Positions 50,383 to 59,031 of a stretch of 64,000 bases of DNA are shown piece after piece (position 1 is the stretch's first letter; each line of letters opens with the position of its first letter). Position numbers and translations under genes: made by a program. This stretch comes from Bernardetia sp. MNP-M8. GTDB taxonomy: Bacteria; Bacteroidota; Bacteroidia; Cytophagales; Bernardetiaceae. The stretch spans positions 2,378,001 through 2,442,000 of the forward strand of contig NZ_CP147012.1 of NCBI RefSeq assembly GCF_037126285.1. Direction: 5' to 3'. The notes beneath the pieces are model-generated. The model made no database searches and was not told the origin of the DNA. It worked only from the letters and a program-made list of their open reading frames with translations.

Positions 50383-51339
50383 ATGACAAACGTAATGAGC
50401 ACAAACATTAATTTGTTCGAATTTCCAGAACCTACTATGATTTCAGTCAATGGTATAGAACTCGAAGTATTTGAAGCAGGTAAACAAAATAAAGGTAAAC
50501 CCATTGTACTCTGTCACGGTTTTCCAGAGCACGCATTTTCTTGGCGTCATCAAATTCCTATTCTTGTCAAAGCTGGTTATCATGTCATTGTTCCAAATCA
50601 GCGTGGATATGGTAAATCATCTCGTCCAACTGAAGTAACTGATTATGACATTGAACACTTAACAGCAGATTTGGTAGCACTTCTAAATCACTACGGATAT
50701 AAAGATGCTACATTTATCGGTCATGATTGGGGGGCAAATATAGTTTGGAATCTGACATTACTACATCCAAAGCGAGTAAATAAAGTTATAAACTTGGCTT
50801 TGCCTTATCAAGAGCGTGGAGAAAAACCTTGGATTGAGTTCATGGAAGAAGTATTTGGCGAAGACTTCTATTTTGTTCACTTTAATCGACAGCAAGGAGT
50901 AGCAGATGCTATTTTAGATAAAAACACAGGTCAGTTTCTTCGTAATTTATTTCGCAAAAATATACCTCCTGTACCACCTGAACCAGGAATGTTGATGATT
51001 AATCTAGCAAGAGCAGAAAAGCCACTTGGACAGCCCATAATGGATGAAAGTGAATTAGCTGTTTTTGTCTCTGCTTTCGAATCTTCAGGGTTTACAGGAG
51101 CTATAAATTGGTACAGAAACCTTGACCGAAATTGGCATTTATTAGCAGATGTAAACCCAATCATACAACAGCCCACACTTATGATATATGGCAATCGTGA
51201 TATGATTCCTAAGTTTGAAAGGTTAGCAGAATTTGTACCTAATGTAGATGTGGTTAGTCTAGATTGTGGTCATTGGATTCAGCAAGAACTTCCAGAAGAA
51301 ACTAATCAAGCGATTTTAAAATGGTTAGAACAACATTAA
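50383..51339 (+). CDS. Alpha/beta-hydrolase, epoxide-hydrolase type
   Basis: A 318-aa soluble alpha/beta-hydrolase. The nucleophile is Asp115 in FIGHDWGAN, and Asp273 (GNRDMIP) and His297 (DCGHWIQQE) complete the charge relay. The oxyanion motif is HGFPE (residues 45-49). Lid tyrosines Y163 and Y244 fit those that activate the epoxide ring. The Asp nucleophile distinguishes it from esterases. It could hydrolyse epoxides or, less likely, haloalkanes. The WYL regulator immediately upstream suggests inducible expression. It may start at Met1 or Met5, with the same signal-free N-terminus. Confidence 0.9.
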   Translation: MTNVMSTNINLFEFPEPTMISVNGIELEVFEAGKQNKGKPIVLCHGFPEHAFSWRHQIPILVKAGYHVIVPNQRGYGKSSRPTEVTDYDIEHLTADLVALLNHYGYKDATFIGHDWGANIVWNLTLLHPKRVNKVINLALPYQERGEKPWIEFMEEVFGEDFYFVHFNRQQGVADAILDKNTGQFLRNLFRKNIPPVPPEPGMLMINLARAEKPLGQPIMDESELAVFVSAFESSGFTGAINWYRNLDRNWHLLADVNPIIQQPTLMIYGNRDMIPKFERLAEFVPNVDVVSLDCGHWIQQELPEETNQAILKWLEQH

Positions 51340-51393
51340 TCACTAAAATCCTAAAATAAACTATTCCTAGTGTCATCACCTATAAATTTATTT

Positions 51394-51440
51394 AAGCATC
51401 ACACTTTATATTTCTACAATATAAGTGTGATGCTTTTAGT
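51394..51440 (+). terminator. Intrinsic terminator after the hydrolase
   Basis: AAGCATCACACTT (51394-51406) pairs perfectly with AAGTGTGATGCTT (51423-51435), then TTAGTTTTT. Confidence 0.8.
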
Positions 51441-51617
51441 TTTTATACCTTATTAGCAAGATGATAAAAACAGTATAATAATCCTTCAAATTTATAATTT
51501 GACATGTTTTATAAATAAAATTGTATTTTTAGCTAAAAATAAGACCAAAAAAATAAGTGCATTTTTGTTACTTACTATTGACTACATAGCATATACAACT
51601 TCATAAAACGAAAAACA

Positions 51618-52358
51618 TTGACAATACCATTTGAACCAGTCATTTTGGACTATAAACTCAATATTCATCTAATTCTTGAGTATTTAGCCTTTTTTTTATC
51701 TTATAGATATTATGTTTGGCTAAGAAAACGGTCTATAGATTATATTCCAAGTTCAAACCGACTTTCAATAATATTGGGAGCTGCAATTGGAGCTTTTTTA
51801 GGTTCAAGAATTATAGCCTTGTTAGAAAATCCAGTTTTTACTTATGATGTTTCAGCTATAATTGCTTATCTAAACTCCAAAACTATTATGGGTGGTTTGT
51901 TTGGAGGACTTTTAGGAGTTGAGATTGCTAAAAAAATCATTGGAGAAAAACAATCATCAGGTGATTTATTTGTTTTTCCAATTATTCTTGGAATTTTTAT
52001 TGGAAGAATTGGTTGCTTTTTATCTGGGATTAATGAGTTTACTTATGGAAAAGTAACTACTTTTTTTCTAGGAATGAATCTTGGAGATAATTTAAAAAGA
52101 CATCCAATTGCGCTTTATGAATTAGTATTTTTGGTACTTCTATTTCTGTTTTTATCAAAACTAAAACACGCAAATTTAAAAAATGGCTTATTATTTCAAT
52201 ATTTCATGATTTGCTATTTTGGCTTTCGTTTTTTTATTGAATTTTTAAAACCAAACGTCTTTTTTGTTTTTGGTTTGAGTTCCATTCAGATTTTATGTCT
52301 AATTTGCTTAACTTATTATTACAAAACAATTTTTAATCTCTTCAAAAATGCCAGTTAG
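51618..52358 (+). CDS. Lgt-like integral membrane protein
   Basis: A 246-aa membrane protein with about seven helices that resembles prolipoprotein diacylglyceryl transferase. Recognisable are 'TIMGGLFGGLLGV' (Lgt has HGGL; here the His is Met91), 'GRIGCFLSGINEFTYG' (Lgt has GRIGNF; here Asn is replaced by Cys133, Arg130 kept), 'RHPIALYEL' and 'FGFRFFIEFLKPN' (Lgt has Arg where this has Lys). True Lgt is usually 260-290 aa with the unmodified residues, so this is a divergent paralog, perhaps with altered donor or acceptor. The start is TTG at 51618. Its last 11 bases overlap the radical-SAM gene, so translation is coupled. Confidence 0.82.
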   Translation: MTIPFEPVILDYKLNIHLILEYLAFFLSYRYYVWLRKRSIDYIPSSNRLSIILGAAIGAFLGSRIIALLENPVFTYDVSAIIAYLNSKTIMGGLFGGLLGVEIAKKIIGEKQSSGDLFVFPIILGIFIGRIGCFLSGINEFTYGKVTTFFLGMNLGDNLKRHPIALYELVFLVLLFLFLSKLKHANLKNGLLFQYFMICYFGFRFFIEFLKPNVFFVFGLSSIQILCLICLTYYYKTIFNLFKNAS

Positions 52359-53745
52359 AAATTACACCTATTACGATTATACGTTGAGCCTTTGTCCAGA
52401 ATGCTTAAAGAGAATTGATGCCAAAATTGTTTTTGAAAATGATAATGTTTATATGCTAAAACGCTGTCCAGAACACGGAAAATCTAAAGTATTGATTGCT
52501 GATGATATTCCATATTACAAAAATATAAGAAACTATAATAAACCTTCAGAAACACCTTATAAATTTAATACAAAAACTGACTATGGTTGTCCGTATGACT
52601 GTGGTTTGTGTCCCGACCACGAGCAACATTCTTGTTTGACAGTTATTGAAGTTACAGACAGGTGCAATTTGACTTGTCCTACCTGTTATGCTGGCTCTTC
52701 ACCCACTTATGGAAGACATCGAACATTAGAGGAAGTAAAAACGATGTTAGATACTATTGTTTTAAATGAAAAAGAACCTGATGTTGTTCAGATTAGTGGA
52801 GGAGAACCAACCATTCATCCACAGTTTTTTGAAATACTAGATTATGCAAAATCTCTACCTATAAGACATTTGATGTTAAATACAAATGGAATCAAAATAG
52901 CCAAAGACAAAGAATTTGCGAAACGATTAAAAAGTTATTCACCAGATTTTGAAATCTATTTGCAATTTGATTCTTTTGAAAACAGTGTTTTAAAAAAAAT
53001 GAGAGGAGCTAATTTGAATGAAATTAGAAACCAAGCAATTGAAAATCTGAATGAACTTAACCTTTCAACAACACTAGTCGTTACTTTACAAAAAGGTTTA
53101 AATGATAATGAAATTGGAAAAATAATTGAGTTTGCTTTACAACAAAAGTGCATTAGAGGAGTCACATTTCAACCCACACAAATTGTTGGACGTTTAGAAA
53201 ATTTCAATCCAGAAACGGATAGAATGACTTTAACTGAAGTAAGAAGAAAAATTTTGGAGCAAACTTCTATTTTTCATGCAGATGATTTGCTGCCAGTTCC
53301 ATGTAATCCTGATGCTTTGGTTATGGGTTATGCTTTAAAACTAGACAATGAGGTTTTTCCTTTGACAAGATACATCAATCCAAATGATTTGTTAGATAAT
53401 AGTAAAAACACTATAATCTACGAACAAGATACTATCCTTCAAGAAAAAATGATTGAGTTATTTAGCACAGGAAATTCTGTTGAAGTTGCAGAAGAAAACT
53501 TAAAATCTATTATGTGTTGCTTGCCAAATATCGATGCTCCTAATTTAGGCTATGACAACTTATTTAGAATCATCATTATGCAATTTATTGATGCCTATAA
53601 TTTTGATGTTAGAGCTATAAAAAAATCATGTGTACATATTGTTGATAAGAATAATAAAATTATTCCATTTGAAACAATGAACTTGTTTTATAGAGACGAA
53701 AAGTTAGTTCGATTGGAAAAATTACGTAACGAAATTAAATTTTAA
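52348..53745 (+). CDS. Radical-SAM protein related to tetraether lipid synthase
   Basis: A 465-aa radical-SAM enzyme. The SAM/[4Fe-4S] motif CxxxCxxC is C106, C110, C113 (CNLTCPTC), followed by ISGGEPT. Upstream are a Cys pair C16/C19 with CPEHG at C40, and a second CxxxCxxC set (C81, C85, C88, with C96 close). More cysteines lie in VPCNPDA, MCCLPN and SCVHI. This arrangement, with a rubredoxin-like N-terminal site and several iron-sulfur sites, is that of the MJ0619-type tetraether lipid synthase (Tes), which joins unactivated lipid carbons. Here it is coupled to an Lgt-like gene, so the substrate may be a lipid or lipidated protein. No reaction is shown. Confidence 0.85.
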   Translation: MPVRNYTYYDYTLSLCPECLKRIDAKIVFENDNVYMLKRCPEHGKSKVLIADDIPYYKNIRNYNKPSETPYKFNTKTDYGCPYDCGLCPDHEQHSCLTVIEVTDRCNLTCPTCYAGSSPTYGRHRTLEEVKTMLDTIVLNEKEPDVVQISGGEPTIHPQFFEILDYAKSLPIRHLMLNTNGIKIAKDKEFAKRLKSYSPDFEIYLQFDSFENSVLKKMRGANLNEIRNQAIENLNELNLSTTLVVTLQKGLNDNEIGKIIEFALQQKCIRGVTFQPTQIVGRLENFNPETDRMTLTEVRRKILEQTSIFHADDLLPVPCNPDALVMGYALKLDNEVFPLTRYINPNDLLDNSKNTIIYEQDTILQEKMIELFSTGNSVEVAEENLKSIMCCLPNIDAPNLGYDNLFRIIIMQFIDAYNFDVRAIKKSCVHIVDKNNKIIPFETMNLFYRDEKLVRLEKLRNEIKF

Positions 53746-53748
53746 ACT

Positions 53749-53946
53749 ATGATACTAGTAGAAATTGGGAATTTAAATGGATTGGTAGCTCTTATAATAG
53801 GGGTAATGTTTGGACCACCTGTGTTATTAAGTGTAATAGGTGTTTTTTTATACAAAAGCAATCCAAAAGCAAGTAAAGTGCTTTTTATACTTGCTGCAAT
53901 ATATTTACTTATTGGTTTGGGAATGTGTGGGACAATGTTTATATAA
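53749..53946 (+). CDS. Small two-helix membrane protein
   Basis: A 65-aa protein with two hydrophobic helices (residues 10-33 and 42-64) and a short basic loop (YKSNPKASK). It starts 3 bases after the radical-SAM gene stops, so it is translated from the same mRNA. I do not recognise it. Its size and position suggest an accessory membrane subunit or assembly factor for the Lgt-like/radical-SAM pair (inference). Confidence 0.75.
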   Translation: MILVEIGNLNGLVALIIGVMFGPPVLLSVIGVFLYKSNPKASKVLFILAAIYLLIGLGMCGTMFI

Positions 53947-54122
53947 AAAAAACTTCATTCTATAAATACATCAAAACATCACACCTTTAATTTTCACGAG
54001 TTCTTAGCTTAATGCAAAGAAAAGTTTTTTTGATGTTTATATCATTCTTGAAGCAATTTGACTTTTTTCTTTTGTATAAATTCTTCACTAATTATCAATC
54101 CAAAAATCATTATATGTTAAGA

Positions 54123-54413
54123 CTAAAGAACCTCAATCACACGCCCATAGACTTGCCTTGTCCAGCCGTTAGTTCCACCTTTATTATTTCCGATAAGTAA
54201 ACCTTTATCATTGCTCTTAGCTTTTACCAAGTGAGTATAAAAATTACCTTTTACTTTACAATAAACAATATCTTTTTCATTGCAATCTTCCCATTTAACA
54301 GGTGCAAGTTTATGTTTCTGACCTGATTTAATTAAAGGTATCATCGAATTTCCTTTTTCACTTGTAACGAATGTTTCTCCGTTTTGTAGCTTTTCTAATT
54401 TGTAGTTTCTCAT
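54123..54413 (-). CDS. S24/S26-fold protein with a Ser-His pair
   Basis: A 96-aa soluble protein consisting of a bare S24/S26 peptidase-like fold. It has GNSMIPLIKSG with Ser23 in the place of the catalytic serine, then DIVYCKVKGNFYTHLV, and a final GNNKGGTNGWTRQVYGRVIEV like the GDN box of signal peptidases. Where most bacterial S26 enzymes have the catalytic Lys, this has H61 (YTHLV), as in the archaeal/eukaryotic Ser-His signal peptidases. There is no membrane anchor and no DNA-binding domain. It may be an inactive relative or a phage-type domain. Confidence 0.7.
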   Translation of the reverse strand: MRNYKLEKLQNGETFVTSEKGNSMIPLIKSGQKHKLAPVKWEDCNEKDIVYCKVKGNFYTHLVKAKSNDKGLLIGNNKGGTNGWTRQVYGRVIEVL

Positions 54414-54714
54414 CTGAGTTTAAGGTGTTTTAATACATAAAATCTTATATAATCAAAAAAACTCTAAAATCGAATAAGAAGTTCCCATCTAAAACCAACC
54501 TACCTCTTAAAAATTGGAATAATCTCAATCTGTTACAAATAGCAGTAAATTTTAGTCCCTTTTTATGTTAAGAAAACAAAGAGAGTTTTTTAAATTAAAC
54601 TTCTAGTCGTAACATTGCAATTCTAAAAAAACAGCTTTATTAATAATTAAAGACTGTTTTTACTTATAAACAAAATACACAAACTAAAATATCTGCAAAT
54701 CAGAATACACATAA
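54414..54714. other. Intergenic region upstream of the TonB receptor
   Basis: AT-rich spacer of 301 bases between divergent genes. It holds a hairpin AAAAACAG...TTTA with TAAAG...CTGTTTTT (54626-54661) on the plus strand just before the receptor start, which could be an attenuator or the end of an unseen transcript. No consensus promoter was found. Confidence 0.45.
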
Positions 54715-56937
54715 ATGAAATTAACATTCTTTACCCTTATTTTAATAGCTTTAAATAATTCATTATCAATAGCACAAACAATTACAGGAACAGTAGTTGA
54801 TGAATATGAAAGACCTCTCCAAGAAGTCAATATTTTAAGCAAAGCAACTGATAACCACACACATTCAGATGCAAAAGGTAATTTTGTCTTTGAAAATATA
54901 TCTGTCGGAGATACTTTACAGTTTTCGCATATTGGCTACCAAAGTCAGTGGTTTGTAATAAGCGATTTAAAAATACCATTATATATTATGTTGAAAGCAA
55001 CATCAATAAATTTAGATGAAATAATTATTAAACCACAACTAAATGCTCTTCAACTCATAACTGATATTGATATACAAACAAATCCTGTAAACTCTTCACA
55101 GGATATTTTGAGAAAAATACCTGGGCTTTTCATTGGACAACATGCAGGTGGTGGTAAAGCTGAACAGATATTCTTACGTGGATTTGATATAGATCATGGT
55201 ACAGATATTAGTATTTCAGTCGACGGACTTCCAGTCAATATGGTATCCCATGCACACGGACAAGGCTATGCTGATTTACATTTTGTAATTCCTGAAACAA
55301 TTGAAAAAATTGATTTTGGCAAGGGAGTTTATTACGAAGACAAAGGAAACTTCACTACTGCAGGCTATGTAGATTTTAATACAAAACAAAAATTAGATTA
55401 TAATTCTATAAAACTAGAAGTTGGACAGTTTGATACATATAGATTATTGGGAATGTTTAATCTAATCAATACTAACAAAAACAACGCATATATTGCAACA
55501 GAATTTCAATCATCTGATGGAGCTTTTGAAAGTCCTCAAAACTTTAATAGAATTAATATCTTTGGAAAATATACAGCTTTAGTTTCTGAAACTGATAAAA
55601 TTAGTATTACTGCTTCTCATTTTACTAGTAAATGGGATGCCTCTGGTCAGATACCTCAACGTGCAGTAGATAGTGGATTGATAAGTCGTTTTGGAGCGAT
55701 AGATGATACCGAAGGAGGAAATACTTCAAGAAGCAATCTAAAAATTGATTATGATAAATTGATTACTAAAAGTTCTTCTTTAAAAAGTTCTGTTTATGTG
55801 AGTCAGTATGATTTTGAACTTTTTTCTAATTTTACATTTTTTCTAGAAGACCCTATAAATGGCGATCAAATTAAACAAAAAGAAAATCGTATTATTTATG
55901 GTCTAAATACTGAATATAATGAGTCTTTTTCTACGAGTGGTCTGAATGGAAACTGGAAATTAGGAATCAGTCTTCGCAATGATCAAACTAATGATACCGA
56001 ATTATCTCATACTCTAAATCGTACAAAAACTCTTGAACAAATTAAATTAGGAGATATTAATGAAACTAATTTGGGAGCATATATAGCAACCGATATTTAT
56101 ATCAATAAATGGACTTTTAATCCTTCTCTACGAGTAGATTATTTTGACTTTCAATATAATGATGCTTTACTCCCAACTTATAAAACACAAGAAGAAACCA
56201 AAGCTATTGTTAGTCCAAAATTTAATATTTTTTACAATCAATCACAAAAACTTCAACTTTACTTAAAGACTGGAAAAGGTTTTCATTCTAATGATACACG
56301 TGTAGTTGTGGCACAAGATGGTAAAAAAATACTTCCTGCTGCTTATGGATTCGATGCAGGTTTTATATGGAAACCAACTCCAAAAATGTTATTTAACATA
56401 GCCTATTGGTATCTGTACTTAGAGCAAGAATTTGTTTATGTAGGTGATGCTGGAATTGTAGAACCAAGTGGGAAAACTAAACGTCAAGGAGTAGATTTAA
56501 GTTATCGTTATCAGCCATTATCGTGGTTGTTTTGGAGTTTTGATGCTAATTATACATACGCTCGTTCTATTGACGAAGCTAAAGAAATGGATTACATTCC
56601 TTTAGCTCCTGATTTTACATTGGTTAGTGGACTCAATATTATTCATAGATCAGGCATTTATGGAAGTATAAATATGCGTTATTTGGATAATCGTCCTGCT
56701 AATGAAGATAACTCAATAGTAGCAAAAGGATATACTATTTTTGATTTGAATGCAGGATATAAATGGAGAAGGTTTAATTTTGGTTTTCAGATTCAAAATC
56801 TATTTGATACTCAATGGAATGAAACTCAATTTGCTACAGAATCACAATTACAAAATGAAACTGAACCTGTAGAAGAAATTACTTTTACTCCTGGAACTCC
56901 ATTTTTTATTAAAACATCAATCCAATTTAATTTTTAA
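54715..56937 (+). CDS. TonB-dependent outer-membrane receptor
   Basis: A 740-aa receptor. A signal peptide (to about residue 20) is followed by a carboxypeptidase-regulatory-like domain (about 21-105; GTVVDEYERPLQEVNIL), a plug domain (about 110-220; ILRKIPGLFIGQHAGGGKAEQIFLRGF) and a 22-strand barrel ending in an aromatic C-terminus (FNF). The plug includes the unusual 'SHAHGQGYADLHFVIPETIEKIDFG'. It imports a bulky or scarce nutrient across the outer membrane using TonB energy. No SusD-like partner is present, so the substrate is more likely a metal complex, vitamin or peptide than a glycan. The glutaminase gene follows 29 bases later. Confidence 0.92.
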   Translation: MKLTFFTLILIALNNSLSIAQTITGTVVDEYERPLQEVNILSKATDNHTHSDAKGNFVFENISVGDTLQFSHIGYQSQWFVISDLKIPLYIMLKATSINLDEIIIKPQLNALQLITDIDIQTNPVNSSQDILRKIPGLFIGQHAGGGKAEQIFLRGFDIDHGTDISISVDGLPVNMVSHAHGQGYADLHFVIPETIEKIDFGKGVYYEDKGNFTTAGYVDFNTKQKLDYNSIKLEVGQFDTYRLLGMFNLINTNKNNAYIATEFQSSDGAFESPQNFNRINIFGKYTALVSETDKISITASHFTSKWDASGQIPQRAVDSGLISRFGAIDDTEGGNTSRSNLKIDYDKLITKSSSLKSSVYVSQYDFELFSNFTFFLEDPINGDQIKQKENRIIYGLNTEYNESFSTSGLNGNWKLGISLRNDQTNDTELSHTLNRTKTLEQIKLGDINETNLGAYIATDIYINKWTFNPSLRVDYFDFQYNDALLPTYKTQEETKAIVSPKFNIFYNQSQKLQLYLKTGKGFHSNDTRVVVAQDGKKILPAAYGFDAGFIWKPTPKMLFNIAYWYLYLEQEFVYVGDAGIVEPSGKTKRQGVDLSYRYQPLSWLFWSFDANYTYARSIDEAKEMDYIPLAPDFTLVSGLNIIHRSGIYGSINMRYLDNRPANEDNSIVAKGYTIFDLNAGYKWRRFNFGFQIQNLFDTQWNETQFATESQLQNETEPVEEITFTPGTPFFIKTSIQFNF

Positions 56938-56966
56938 GAAGGATTAAATTAATCAATAACTCAAAA

Positions 56967-57881
56967 GTGAATTTTAAAGCAATAATTGAAGAAATATACC
57001 AAAAAATCAAAGTTGTAGAAGATAAAGGAGAATTAGCTTCTTACATTCCTGAATTAGCTTATGTAGATTCAGAAAATTTTGGAATACATATATCCACACT
57101 TGATCAAAGCAATTTTGGTATTGGAAACTATACTGATAAGTTTTCCATTCAAAGTATTTCAAAAGTGCTATCTCTAGCTTTAGCATATAGAATGCTAGGC
57201 GAAAAAATATGGAAAAGGCTTGGTGTTGAACCTTCTGGAACTCCATTCAACTCTCTTGTTCAACTTGAAGTAGATAATGGAATACCTAGAAATCCATTCA
57301 TAAATGCTGGTGCAATCGTCATCTCAGATATTTTAATTAGTCATTTAGAAAATCCAAAAGATGACTTTCTAGCTTTTGTTAGAAGTCTTTCTAATAATTC
57401 AGAATTAAACTACTCACATGAAGTGGCTGCATCAGAAAAAGAGATTGGTTTCCGAAATGTAGCTTTGTGTAATTTTATTAAATCCTTTGGAAATATTGAA
57501 AATGACCCTACAGAAGTTCTTGATTTTTATTTTGACCTTTGTTCTCTTGAAATGAACTGTCAAGAACTTTCAGAAGCATTCTTGTTTTTAGCAAATAATG
57601 GACGTAGAATAGTTGATAATCTTTCAATACTGACTAAAAGTCAGGCAAAAAGGATAAACGCACTCATGCAAACCTGTGGGTTTTATGATGAGTCTGGAGA
57701 ATTTGCTTTTAAAGTTGGTCTACCTGGAAAAAGTGGCGTTGGTGGAGGAATTATAGCCGTCCATCCCAATCAATATACAATTGCCGTTTGGAGTCCAAAA
57801 CTAAATAAAAAAGGAAATTCGTATAAAGGAATGCGATTTTTGGAAGATTTTACTACAAAATCAGAGTTGTCTATTTTTTGA
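56967..57881 (+). CDS. glsA: Glutaminase A
   Basis: A 304-aa glutaminase that hydrolyses glutamine to glutamate and ammonia, in the serine-dependent beta-lactamase-like fold. The SxxK pair is S63 and K66 (IQSISK). Family signatures are SGTPFNSLVQLE, RNPFINAGAI, YSHEVAASE, ALCNFIKSFGN, LANNGRRI, MQTCGFYDESGEFAFKVGLPGKSGVGGGIIA and AVWSPKLN. The start is GTG at 56967, with no better ATG nearby. It may be co-transcribed with the TonB receptor, though they have no known functional link. Confidence 0.95.
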   Translation: MNFKAIIEEIYQKIKVVEDKGELASYIPELAYVDSENFGIHISTLDQSNFGIGNYTDKFSIQSISKVLSLALAYRMLGEKIWKRLGVEPSGTPFNSLVQLEVDNGIPRNPFINAGAIVISDILISHLENPKDDFLAFVRSLSNNSELNYSHEVAASEKEIGFRNVALCNFIKSFGNIENDPTEVLDFYFDLCSLEMNCQELSEAFLFLANNGRRIVDNLSILTKSQAKRINALMQTCGFYDESGEFAFKVGLPGKSGVGGGIIAVHPNQYTIAVWSPKLNKKGNSYKGMRFLEDFTTKSELSIF

Positions 57882-57995
57882 GATTATATTTTTATGTGTT
57901 AAATATCTTGGGTTAGTCATAATGACACCTTCAAACAACTTTTCCTGATTTACAGTTATCATAATCAATCAAATTATTAATTTAAAAATTTAATT

Positions 57996-58436
57996 ATGAA
58001 AACTATCTTTGAGGCTCTTCGAAAAGACCATGATACTCAGAAAGATTTAGCTGACAAACTTATTCAAACTTCAGGTGATACTTCTGAAAGACATTCATTG
58101 TACGACCAACTCAAACACGAACTTAAAATACATGCAGATGGTGAAGAGCGTCATTTCTATGTTCCTTTGTTTGATAACGACATGACACAAGACCACGCAC
58201 GCCATGGAGTAGCCGAACATCATGAAATGGATGAGCTTATGGAAAAACTAGACAAAACTGAGATGAGTTCTTCTGCTTGGCTTACCTATGCTAAAGAGTT
58301 ACGAGAAAAAGTATATCATCACTTGGATGATGAAGAACACACTATTTTCCAATTAGCTGGTAAAGTTCTTTCTGAAAAACAAAAAACACAGCTGGCTACT
58401 GAATATCAAAGTTTTATTCAAGAAAAGAGAAATTAA
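57996..58436 (+). CDS. Hemerythrin-domain protein
   Basis: A 146-aa soluble four-helix protein with the hemerythrin ligand pattern: H12 (RKDHDTQ), H46 with E50 (IHADGEERHF), H75/H76 (EHHEMDE) and H108/H109 with E113 (YHHLDDEEH). These would bind a carboxylate-bridged di-iron centre that can hold O2 or react with NO and peroxide. It is a single-domain protein, not fused to a sensor, so storage, detoxification or iron-centre repair are possible. It stands alone. Confidence 0.92.
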   Translation: MKTIFEALRKDHDTQKDLADKLIQTSGDTSERHSLYDQLKHELKIHADGEERHFYVPLFDNDMTQDHARHGVAEHHEMDELMEKLDKTEMSSSAWLTYAKELREKVYHHLDDEEHTIFQLAGKVLSEKQKTQLATEYQSFIQEKRN

Positions 58437-58570
58437 AATTCTATTATTTTTTGTAGCGCCTGCATAACAAGTTTATATTTTAGGCACAATCTAAATCAAA
58501 CGAATTATTAATTTTATGAATTAATATTACTCTGATAAATAAAGTATGCAATATTTTTACTCAAAGTTGT

Positions 58571-58578
58571 TATATTTG
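58571..58578 (+). promoter_or_regulatory. Promoter -7 box of the PKD-like lipoprotein gene
   Basis: TATATTTG is an exact TAnnTTTG match 30 bases before the start. No TTG lies at the usual upstream distance. Confidence 0.45.
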
Positions 58579-58607
58579 TAACTTTAAACAAAAAAAACAA
58601 TTAAAAT

Positions 58608-58988
58608 ATGAAAAATCAATACATTTTCAAAACAATATTCTTTCTTATTCTAGTCATTGGCTTAGTTTCTTGTGGAAAAGATAAAGATGAAGAGGTGGAA
58701 TTTGTACCTGCACCACAGATAGACTTCGAAGCCGACGAAACCTCTACAAGCTCAGGGTTATCTGTAGTATATACAAATACAAGCAAAAATGCAGATCCAG
58801 CTACTTATGAATGGACTATTGAATATATTGGTGTAAATTCTCCTGATGAAATTAGTCCTCAACTTGTATTCGAATCTAAAGAAGAAAACATACAATATAC
58901 TCATACTACTATAGGATATTATAGAGTAACTTTATTTGGAAGTAACTCAAATGGTTTTGGAACAAGTTCAATATTGATTAGGTATTAA
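58608..58988 (+). CDS. PKD-like domain lipoprotein
   Basis: A 126-aa lipoprotein: signal peptide ending in the lipobox LVSC (Cys22), a short acidic linker (KDKDEEVE) and one Ig-like PKD domain (about 34-126; IDFEADETSTSSGLSVVYTNTSKNADPATYEWTI and 'YTHTTIGYYRVTLFGSNSNG'). PKD domains bind polymers or proteins at the cell surface. It is short, with no partner domain. It ends 43 bases before the left end of the IS982-family element, which may have split it from downstream sequence, but the protein end looks natural. Confidence 0.78.
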   Translation: MKNQYIFKTIFFLILVIGLVSCGKDKDEEVEFVPAPQIDFEADETSTSSGLSVVYTNTSKNADPATYEWTIEYIGVNSPDEISPQLVFESKEENIQYTHTTIGYYRVTLFGSNSNGFGTSSILIRY

Positions 58989-59031
58989 TTAGTAAAGACA
59001 AGTAAAAAGTGAATTTAATTTTTATTACTTA

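Noticed and set aside
54012-54200. Plus-strand 62-aa frame
   Set aside because: It overlaps the S26-like gene on the other strand and has no protein features.
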